In this document: positions 6,910-14,096 of the stretch, piece by piece | Layout of the letters: each line of letters starts with the position of its first letter | How positions within the stretch are numbered: position 1 is the stretch's first letter | Source: HGM12587 sp964561705 | GTDB taxonomy: Bacteria; Bacillota; Clostridia; Lachnospirales; Lachnospiraceae | Direction of reading: 5' to 3' | Assembly: GCA_964561705.1 (NCBI GenBank) | Contig: CAZLQJ010000021.1 | Span: forward strand, 1-24,859 | DNA: 24,859 nucleotides | The notes under the pieces: model-generated | The model's input: the letters and a program-made list of their open reading frames with translations, nothing else | Databases searched by the model: none | Told to the model about the DNA's origin: nothing | Position numbers and translations under genes: made by a program

Positions 6910-7266
6910 ATGGAATATTTGAAAGCGTTTATCGTAGGCGGTATTTTATGTGCACTGGTTCAGATTCTTATGGAAAAGACGAAAATGCTTCCCGGAAGGA
7001 TTATGGTGTTGCTGGTCTGCAGTGGTGCTGTCCTTGGATTTTTAGGCATTTATCAACCTTTTGCAGAGTTTGCAGGGGCGGGCGCATCCGTACCGCTGCT
7101 GGGATTTGGAAATGTACTTTGGGAAGGTATGAAGGAAGCGATTGAAAATGATGGTTTCTTAGGGATCTTCCGGGGAGGTTTCACTTCCAGTGCCGCAGGT
7201 ATCAGTGCAGCATTGGTATTTGGATACCTGGCAAGTTTGATATTTAAACCGAAAATGAAAAAATAA
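6910..7266 (+). CDS. spoVAE: SpoVAE/SpoVAEb-type stage V sporulation membrane protein
   Basis: Small integral membrane protein of the SpoVAC/SpoVAEb family. SpoVA proteins form the forespore inner-membrane channel that takes up dipicolinic acid during sporulation and releases it at germination. Four hydrophobic segments are visible across 118 aa (near residues 4-20, 27-46, 55-75 and 97-112), with the conserved LPGRIMVLLVCSGAVLGFLG stretch. ATG 6910 is preferred over ATG 6895 because GTGGAG ends 7 nt before it. The usual partners spoVAC and spoVAD are not adjacent, so this is an isolated family member. A hairpin terminator follows directly. Confidence 0.88.
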   Translation: MEYLKAFIVGGILCALVQILMEKTKMLPGRIMVLLVCSGAVLGFLGIYQPFAEFAGAGASVPLLGFGNVLWEGMKEAIENDGFLGIFRGGFTSSAAGISAALVFGYLASLIFKPKMKK

Positions 7267-7268
7267 GC

Positions 7269-7306
7269 AAAGCCCGTGGCAGGAAAATTGTCACGGGCTT
7301 TACTTG
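7269..7306 (+). terminator. Rho-independent terminator after spoVAE
   Basis: AAAGCCCGTG (7269-7278) pairs perfectly with CACGGGCTTT (7292-7301) around a 13-base loop. The T-tract is short and interrupted (TTTACTT). It insulates the downstream SMC operon from sporulation transcription. Confidence 0.78.
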
Positions 7307-7332
7307 TGAAACAATTGAAATATTGATATAAT
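7304..7332 (+). promoter_or_regulatory. Sigma-A promoter of the jetABC-like operon
   Basis: TTGTGA (7304-7309) and a perfect TATAAT (7327-7332) are separated by 17 bp. The next 6.6 kb hold three overlapping genes with no other promoter or terminator that I can see. Confidence 0.78.
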
Positions 7333-7379
7333 GAGTGAAAGAAAATCTATGAGATTTGACAGGGACGGAGAAGAGAATT

Positions 7380-8936
7380 TTGACAGATCAGACAACCATG
7401 TTGCGGGAAATCATTGAAGAACATTCCGATAGAATTAAGAATATGAAGAAATATTACCCATATTTTCGATTGGCAGAAACCTCTCTGTCTCAGTATAGAG
7501 AGGGACAGTTTGCTTATCTGGATATGGGTTATATCACATTGGCGGTCATTCGTTTTTTTATTGAAGAAAACAATTTTAAAGAAAAAGATGTGACTTATCC
7601 GGAATATTATGCATTTGTAAAGGAACTTTTGAAAAGGGATTTTGACCTGGAACTGGAAAAAGAAGAGGAACAGGATCTGATCGCTTTTCTTTTTGATAAG
7701 TTGAAAAATGAGGGAAAACCATTTCGTTTTGATTATTATGATCCGGCAGATCATAAGAAAAAGACCATGAGAAGCCGGCTGATGGACAGCAAGATTGAGG
7801 ATGGAGTTGTTTATTATTATATTACCTCAGATGCCATAGAATTTTATCTGGATACGAAGGAAATTAAGGACGAGAGTACCATCAATGTTGAGCAATTGCT
7901 TTTGGAAAAAATGATCAGTACCCAGAATTTCCGCGGTGGTACAGAGGTTGCGAGGCGCATTAACAATGAAGTTGGTCGTCTGATGCGTCAGAAGAATGAA
8001 GTTCTGGGTATTTTAAGTTATGATGTATTTGCCGGTGTAGAAGCTTTTGAAAAGTTTATGGGCAGTACCATGCGCTGGTTTAAGGAAGAACAGAGACTTT
8101 TTGCGAGAAACAGCGATTTGATCCACAAGGCTTTGGAACGGGCGGAATCAGATGGAGAGCAGGGAGACTATCAGAGCCGGTATTATCAAGCGATTGACGA
8201 GATCTATCAGCTGGAATTGGAGTTGAAGAAGGCAATCGCCAAGCACAGTGAGCTTTTGGGAGCCTGCACTTTTCTGCAGAAAAAGGTGGGAGAATTGGTA
8301 GCAAAATCGAAGTTTTCCGCTTTGAAGCGTTCTTTGGATTTTAAAAGAATGGGACAAAGGCTGATTGAACGTGATCGGGCGGATCTTTTGGAAGCCCTGA
8401 TTTTGCCGCTGTTTGATGTACATCCTGGGAAAACCTTAAATTTGGGCCGTTTAGAGGATCTTTTGCTAGTCAGTCCGGAAAAATTGGAAACTGTAGAAGA
8501 AATATCGGAAGGTCAGGAAGAAATCTATATTTATGAAGATGAGATTGAAGATGCAAGGATTCAGAAAAATTATATTCTGTTGTTTTCCAATCTTTTAGAA
8601 ACCCTGGAAGACAAGGGTTGTGTCACTTTACGTGAATGGCAGGAACAGTTAAGAAGCCAGCTGGGAGAAGCGGTTGTGAAAAATGCAGATTATTATTCAT
8701 TTTTGGTACATCTGGCACAAAAGAAGGAATACGACATCAAAGAGATCGTGGAACAGCCGGATACATTTCTGGAGGAAGCGGTAAAAGTCTTTTTAGAAGA
8801 AAACAGACAGTGGGATGGAATGAAATTCCGGCTGATCATGCTGCCGGAAGAAGAATTGACGATTGGTGAACAGATGTCTGTGACCAACCTGCAGATAGAG
8901 AGAGGAAACGATGATTCATGGAAAACAGAAATTTAG
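7380..8936 (+). CDS. JetA-like (DUF5716-type) kleisin/MksF-like subunit of a Wadjet-type SMC complex
   Basis: I assign this from operon architecture and overall resemblance to the Firmicute JetA (DUF5716-type) family, not from a catalytic motif. In Wadjet/MksBEF complexes JetA/MksF is the kleisin-like subunit that bridges the SMC heads. The protein is 518 aa, acidic and largely helical, with a hydrophobic/aromatic N-terminal block (about 20-130) and a Lys/Glu-rich helical middle (about 220-330). TTG 7380 is chosen because GGAG (7367-7370) lies 9 nt upstream. An in-frame TTG at 7356 has no ribosome binding site and the next ATG (7398) has none either. The stop overlaps the next gene by 19 bp. 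No signal peptide or membrane segment is seen. Confidence 0.72.
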   Translation: MTDQTTMLREIIEEHSDRIKNMKKYYPYFRLAETSLSQYREGQFAYLDMGYITLAVIRFFIEENNFKEKDVTYPEYYAFVKELLKRDFDLELEKEEEQDLIAFLFDKLKNEGKPFRFDYYDPADHKKKTMRSRLMDSKIEDGVVYYYITSDAIEFYLDTKEIKDESTINVEQLLLEKMISTQNFRGGTEVARRINNEVGRLMRQKNEVLGILSYDVFAGVEAFEKFMGSTMRWFKEEQRLFARNSDLIHKALERAESDGEQGDYQSRYYQAIDEIYQLELELKKAIAKHSELLGACTFLQKKVGELVAKSKFSALKRSLDFKRMGQRLIERDRADLLEALILPLFDVHPGKTLNLGRLEDLLLVSPEKLETVEEISEGQEEIYIYEDEIEDARIQKNYILLFSNLLETLEDKGCVTLREWQEQLRSQLGEAVVKNADYYSFLVHLAQKKEYDIKEIVEQPDTFLEEAVKVFLEENRQWDGMKFRLIMLPEEELTIGEQMSVTNLQIERGNDDSWKTEI

Positions 8937-9610
8937 AGAAGGCACTGGAATTGATCTCTGATCTGATCCAGGGCGAGGAAAATCCGGTCCTTTATGAAGA
9001 ATATATCTCCAATTCAGAAGTTTATAAATTGACTTCTATGATCGCCCAAAAGATGGGGCTTTCTATTTATGAATATCAGAATCATTTATATATGACCAGT
9101 GGAGAACATAACCGTGTGTTTGGTTTTACCAACGAAGAATTAAAAAAAACGATCGGTGTGCGCCTGAATAGGGAATTATATTTGTGTTATTACATTATTT
9201 ATACGATCATGATGCAGTTTTATCAGGATTCGGCGACTTACAGCTATATTGAATATGTAAAGATTGAAGATATTATTTCTGCAGTGGATCAGGGACTGGC
9301 TTCCGTGATTTCCCGGATTGAGGTGCTGGTGTTAAGTGAGGTAGAGGAAAATTCTTTCCGGACACTGGCTTTGATGTGGGAGGATCTGCCAATGATCACA
9401 ACGGAGGAAACAACGGTGCGAAGGGCTGCCAGAAATTCAAAAATCGGATATGTCAAAATGGTGGTGAATTTTATGACTGCACAGCGCCTGCTGATGGAGG
9501 CGGAAGAACGCTATTATCCGACCATGCGCTTTCGTGCGTTGGTGGAAAATTATTATACAGAAAATCAGGGCAGACTTTATGAATTATTGAATGGAAAGGA
9601 AGAAGAGTAA
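8918..9610 (+). CDS. JetB-like (DUF6063-type) MksE/KITE-like subunit
   Basis: Protein of 230 aa between the kleisin-like and SMC-like genes, overlapping the former by 19 bp and sharing its final A with the ATG of the latter (TAATG). This arrangement is typical of tightly coupled MukFEB/MksFEB/JetABC operons, where the small middle subunit is a winged-helix KITE protein that binds the kleisin. The sequence is predicted helical and soluble, with a Tyr/Ile-rich centre. It resembles the DUF6063 family that I associate with Firmicute Wadjet loci, but no single motif proves it. AGAGG at 8901-8905 is a somewhat distant ribosome binding site, so translation may rely on coupling. Confidence 0.65.
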   Translation: MENRNLEKALELISDLIQGEENPVLYEEYISNSEVYKLTSMIAQKMGLSIYEYQNHLYMTSGEHNRVFGFTNEELKKTIGVRLNRELYLCYYIIYTIMMQFYQDSATYSYIEYVKIEDIISAVDQGLASVISRIEVLVLSEVEENSFRTLALMWEDLPMITTEETTVRRAARNSKIGYVKMVVNFMTAQRLLMEAEERYYPTMRFRALVENYYTENQGRLYELLNGKEEE

Positions 9611-12600
9611 TGCCGCATATCAACAGGATCCGTGTCAACAATGTAAAATATAATTTTGGAACTCAATATTACGATGATTTTGTCATGCGTTTTTCGGGAA
9701 AAAATACCATCTATGATCTTGCCAATGGTGGCGGAAAAAGCGTACTGATGCTGTTGCTTTTACAGAATCTGATTCCGAATTGTACGTTGGATGAAAAACA
9801 ACCGATTGAAAAGCTGTTTCGTTCAGGAAATGGAAATACGACCATTCATTCAATGATCGAATGGAAATTAAATCCTTGTCATGTGAAAAATGGCATGCAG
9901 TATATGACCACAGGATTTTGTGCGAGGAAGGCACGAAATGCAAGCGGTGAGGGAGAAGAGATCCTTACAGACCGGACTTCCATTGATTATTTTAATTATT
10001 GTATCTTTTATCGGCAGTTTAATGACAATGATCTGAAAAATCTTCCGTTGTCCAATGGAAAAGAGCGGATCACCTATCTGGGACTGCGCGCTTACCTTCA
10101 GGAACTGGAAAAGAAGGATTTTCATGTAGAAGTACATATTTTTGATAGAAAAGGTGATTATCAGCGTTTTATCAGTCAGTATGGACTGTTCGAGAGTGAA
10201 TGGGAGATCATTCGTGGAATCAATAAAACCGAAGGTCATGTCCGTACTTATTTTGAGACGAATTATCGCACGACAAGAAAAGTGGTAGAGGATCTTTTGA
10301 TTGAGGAAATCATTGAGAAGTCCTTTTATCACAAGACCGGAACTGATCGGGAGAGCGGTGAAATGGCAGCAACCTTGCTGGAATTAAAAGATCAGCTGAT
10401 CTTGTTGTCTCAAAAGAAGAATGAACTGCATTATTATGACCGACAGATTGAACTTTTGACAGAATTTGCATCGCGGATTGCTGGACTTTCCGGAATGTAT
10501 GCAAAAAAGCAGGGGTTGGAGGAGCAGTTAGTTAAAACTTACAATACAACCCTAAAGCGCAGGGCACAAAAAGAACATGCACATGGTGAATTGACGGAAC
10601 GTAGTGCAGAATTAAATGAACAAAAAAAGGAAATCTGTCGACTGATCGATACTGCAGGAATCCAGAAAAAAGAACAGCAGTTGCATTTGCTGGAGACAGC
10701 ATGGAAAGAAAAGCAGAAGGAACTGCAGGACTTACTGGAAATCAGTGAGAAGAAGCGTATCCGTCTGGAAGAACGGGAATGTGATAATCATTATCTGAAT
10801 TATAAAGAATGCGAAAAAGAATATCTGACAGCCAAAAAGACCATTGAGGAAATTTTAAATGGCAGTGAAACCCTGGAAGAGGATTTGTTTGCGATGGCAA
10901 ATGAATTGAATGTGCTGGCAAAGCAGGAACAGGAAATGATTACAGAGGTGATTCGGGAACTTCTGGAACAGGAAGGGGAAACGGAAGAAAAGAAGGCCGA
11001 ATTAGAAAAACTGGAAAAATCGTTGACCGTCCGGAGAGAAGTTCTTGAAAATGCAAGAAAAAGGGCGAAGGAAGAGAAGGAGAGGCTTCAAAATGCAGCC
11101 CGGGAAATTTCTACTCAGGAAGGTATTTTGTTTTTCGACAATATGAAAGAACAGTGTAGGAAGGTTCTGACAGAATGCGAGAAGCTGGAAAAACAGCAAA
11201 AAAATGCCGGGGAACGTCTGGAACAATGCTCTAGAGAATTGTACGGGCTTCAGGTGCAGAGCAGAAATTCTCTGCGGGAAGAGCGTAGAATGACTGATGA
11301 ACTGGAAGCGTTGAGTCAGGAATTGAGTGCTTATGGAAAGCTTCGGGAACGAATGGATCAGATTATTGGAATCTATGGCGGAACCTATGAATCTGTGGAG
11401 AATATTTTATTCCAGCAGCAGAAGGAACTGACGCTGTCCTATGACAGAAATATGGATGAGAAAAAGAAACTGCAGGCAAAACTATCCGCATTGGCTGATG
11501 GAATCGCTGTGGCCAAGCCGGAAGCTGTAGATGCCTATTTGGAAGATGTGGCAAGATATTATGATGAGAAGGCTGTTTCGGGCTATGACTATCTTTGTAC
11601 AAAAGAAAAAGAATTTCGGGAAATTCTTCTGGAACGCTATCCGATGCTTCCTTATGCCATTGTCACCAATGCAGATCTGGAAAGGATCGCTGGGGATCAG
11701 AAATTAAGGGAAAAGGATTTTGGAGAAGGACTGCTGCCGCTGATCTCAAGAGACGCATTGGAAAAAGAAAAGGATCTGGCGGATGAAAATTCCATGGTCT
11801 TTTTGGGACGAAGGACAGACCGGGAAAAGATTAGGGAACGTTTGGAACATCTGGAAACATTTTTTGCAAAATCCTATGAAAAGGAACGGGTACTGAAACA
11901 GGATTATGATTTTGTCAAAATGTTTTTGCAGCAGCGGCAGATTTTTGAAGCCAGACAGGAAAGTTACGATGCTTTGAAAGCACAGTGGAAACAGCAGCAG
12001 GCAGAACGGGAAGAATTTGGAACCAAGAGCCGCCTTTTGGAGGAACAGGAAACGATTCTTCGTAAGGAACTGCAGGAGATTGGGGAGAACCTGAAAAATA
12101 TGCAGATCCGTCGGGAAAATATGAAGAAACTTCTGGAAATAGAAGAAAAAATGGCTGCTTTAGATCAGGAAGAAGAAAGTTCGGAAAGAAGCTGCAGAGA
12201 GACCAGACAGACCCTGGAAGAAAATGAACGGGAACTTTTACATGTGACTGAGAAACTGGAAAGTATGGAACGTGATTTGCAGATTCGGCGGCAGGAATTA
12301 AAGAAAATTTTACAACGTTTGGAAAGTCTGAAAAATTATGTAACGGATCAGCACTATCCTTCCAGTGGATTGTCCCCAAATGATCTGGAAACAGCATTTC
12401 TTGGAAAAAAATCTGCTTATGAGCAGAAAAATACAGATATTTTAGATAAACAAAAACTAGCAGCTTCCTATGAAAAAGCAATGGGGCAGCAAAAACAGCA
12501 GTTGCAGCTTTTGGGATATAGCATAGAAGAGATGGAGAAAAAGGAAGCAGAAATCGGATGCATTTTTACGGATATGGAACAAATGCTGGTTTTCAAAAAA

Positions 12601-13986
12601 GAATCCTTTGAACTGCAGAATCAGAAGGTACTGCTGGAAAATGAGGTGAAGGGTATGGAGGCTGATCTTCACCGGACCATGGGAAGTATCCAAAATGCCA
12701 GACAGATGGCGGAAGAAAAATATGGTTGTGTGGAGCCTCTGGATGTTTCCTGGCAACAGTTGGAAGGTTTTGTGGAACATCAGAAAGCGCAGCAGAAGCG
12801 TTTGGAGGAAGAGGAACTTCAGGGGCAGAAGATGTTAAGGGATCTGGAAGAACAGTGCTATGCTTTGAAAGCCATGGCCCAGGATATGGAACGGATGATG
12901 AAAAGCGCAGGAATTCGTCCGGAACACATTACGGAGTGTTTGGAAACGGGGGCGTCTCTCAAGGAGCAATATGAAGAATTGCGGCAATCCTACGAGAAAA
13001 TCGTGAAGGAGGAAGCAAAACGTCTGGAAACAGCTGCCGCAGAAAAACAGCAGCTAACGGAAGTTTTGGAAAAAATGGGTGCCTATGAGCTTTCCGAAGA
13101 AATCAAAAAGAATTTGGGAACACCGGAAAATGAGGCGGAGATCAAACGTCAGATGGATTCTCTGAAAAATGCCACGGAATGTCTGGAACTTGAAAAGGAT
13201 CGCATTGGGAAAGACATGGATTCTTTACAGGATCTGAAGGATCAGTTTGAGGCGCAGTGCCTGCAGAACTGCCTGAATATTAAGGAAGAATTGGATCGTC
13301 TGCAGAAACTTTCAAAAATTTCCATGGATCAGCAGATGATCTCCATGATCACCTTACAGATCCCTTATATAAAAGAAGAACTTTATCAGAATGCAATGTC
13401 GGAATATATTGACCGGATCATACAACAGGTGGAAAAATTTGATACCCAGTCAGAGCGTTTGAATTTTATTAGAAATCAACTGGCATTTAAACGTCTGTTT
13501 TCAGTAATCGTTACGAATATGGATGCGATCCGTCTGACATTGTATAAGAGAGAACGAATGAAAGAACAGAGCCGCTATTTGAAATATGAAGAGGCGGTGG
13601 GAAGTACAGGACAGTCTCAGGGAATTTATATCCAGTTTTTGGTAGCGATCATTAACTATATTTCCAGCATTAATTCCGGAAATGCGGATCCATTAGAATT
13701 GAAAAAAGTGATTTTTATTGATAATCCGTTTGGTGCTGCAAAGGATGTATATATCTGGGAGCCAATCTTTAAACTGCTGAAAGCAAATAATGTGCAGCTG
13801 ATCGTACCGGCCAGAGGAGCCACACCGGCGATCACAGGTCATTTTGAGGTGAATTATATTCTGGGACAGAAGCTGATTGATGGAAGACAGCAAACTGTAG
13901 TGGTTGATTATCGCAGTCAGACCCGGGAACAGGAACTGGAATATTCTGCTTTAGAATATGAACAGGAAACCTTACAGTTCATTTAA
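9610..13986 (+). CDS. JetC-like (MukB/MksB-type) SMC ATPase
   Basis: Large SMC-type ATPase of 1458 aa, about MukB length. The head halves are at the two ends: a Walker A-like DLANGGGKSV near residues 36-45 and, at the C-terminus, a signature-like STGQSQG (S1332-G1338) and Walker B-like VIFIDNPFG (D1371, N1372). Between them are two very long charged coiled coils (about 290-620 and 740-1270) flanking a non-coil, hinge-like region at about 630-735. The complex should entrap and extrude DNA loops using ATP. Its two predicted partners are encoded directly upstream. A JetD nuclease gene, which completes Wadjet plasmid-defence operons, does not follow. The first P-loop glycine is Leu37 and the usual Walker B glutamate is Asn. 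Both may be family traits. Confidence 0.82.
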   Translation: MPHINRIRVNNVKYNFGTQYYDDFVMRFSGKNTIYDLANGGGKSVLMLLLLQNLIPNCTLDEKQPIEKLFRSGNGNTTIHSMIEWKLNPCHVKNGMQYMTTGFCARKARNASGEGEEILTDRTSIDYFNYCIFYRQFNDNDLKNLPLSNGKERITYLGLRAYLQELEKKDFHVEVHIFDRKGDYQRFISQYGLFESEWEIIRGINKTEGHVRTYFETNYRTTRKVVEDLLIEEIIEKSFYHKTGTDRESGEMAATLLELKDQLILLSQKKNELHYYDRQIELLTEFASRIAGLSGMYAKKQGLEEQLVKTYNTTLKRRAQKEHAHGELTERSAELNEQKKEICRLIDTAGIQKKEQQLHLLETAWKEKQKELQDLLEISEKKRIRLEERECDNHYLNYKECEKEYLTAKKTIEEILNGSETLEEDLFAMANELNVLAKQEQEMITEVIRELLEQEGETEEKKAELEKLEKSLTVRREVLENARKRAKEEKERLQNAAREISTQEGILFFDNMKEQCRKVLTECEKLEKQQKNAGERLEQCSRELYGLQVQSRNSLREERRMTDELEALSQELSAYGKLRERMDQIIGIYGGTYESVENILFQQQKELTLSYDRNMDEKKKLQAKLSALADGIAVAKPEAVDAYLEDVARYYDEKAVSGYDYLCTKEKEFREILLERYPMLPYAIVTNADLERIAGDQKLREKDFGEGLLPLISRDALEKEKDLADENSMVFLGRRTDREKIRERLEHLETFFAKSYEKERVLKQDYDFVKMFLQQRQIFEARQESYDALKAQWKQQQAEREEFGTKSRLLEEQETILRKELQEIGENLKNMQIRRENMKKLLEIEEKMAALDQEEESSERSCRETRQTLEENERELLHVTEKLESMERDLQIRRQELKKILQRLESLKNYVTDQHYPSSGLSPNDLETAFLGKKSAYEQKNTDILDKQKLAASYEKAMGQQKQQLQLLGYSIEEMEKKEAEIGCIFTDMEQMLVFKKESFELQNQKVLLENEVKGMEADLHRTMGSIQNARQMAEEKYGCVEPLDVSWQQLEGFVEHQKAQQKRLEEEELQGQKMLRDLEEQCYALKAMAQDMERMMKSAGIRPEHITECLETGASLKEQYEELRQSYEKIVKEEAKRLETAAAEKQQLTEVLEKMGAYELSEEIKKNLGTPENEAEIKRQMDSLKNATECLELEKDRIGKDMDSLQDLKDQFEAQCLQNCLNIKEELDRLQKLSKISMDQQMISMITLQIPYIKEELYQNAMSEYIDRIIQQVEKFDTQSERLNFIRNQLAFKRLFSVIVTNMDAIRLTLYKRERMKEQSRYLKYEEAVGSTGQSQGIYIQFLVAIINYISSINSGNADPLELKKVIFIDNPFGAAKDVYIWEPIFKLLKANNVQLIVPARGATPAITGHFEVNYILGQKLIDGRQQTVVVDYRSQTREQELEYSALEYEQETLQFI

Positions 13987-13995
13987 TGCTTTTCT

Positions 13996-14024
13996 TTGAC
14001 AAGGTATTATGCATATGCTAAACT
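13996..14024 (+). promoter_or_regulatory. Strong sigma-A promoter of the TPR/AAA gene
   Basis: A perfect TTGACA (13996-14001) and TAAACT (14019-14024) are spaced by 17 bp, starting 10 bp after the JetC stop. The leader is about 65 nt. No terminator separates JetC from this promoter, so read-through is possible. Confidence 0.8.
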
Positions 14025-14096
14025 GAAGAGTAAGAAACTATGATAATTTTAGGAAAATTGACGAAAATACGGAAGATTTGTACGAGGTGAACTCTT

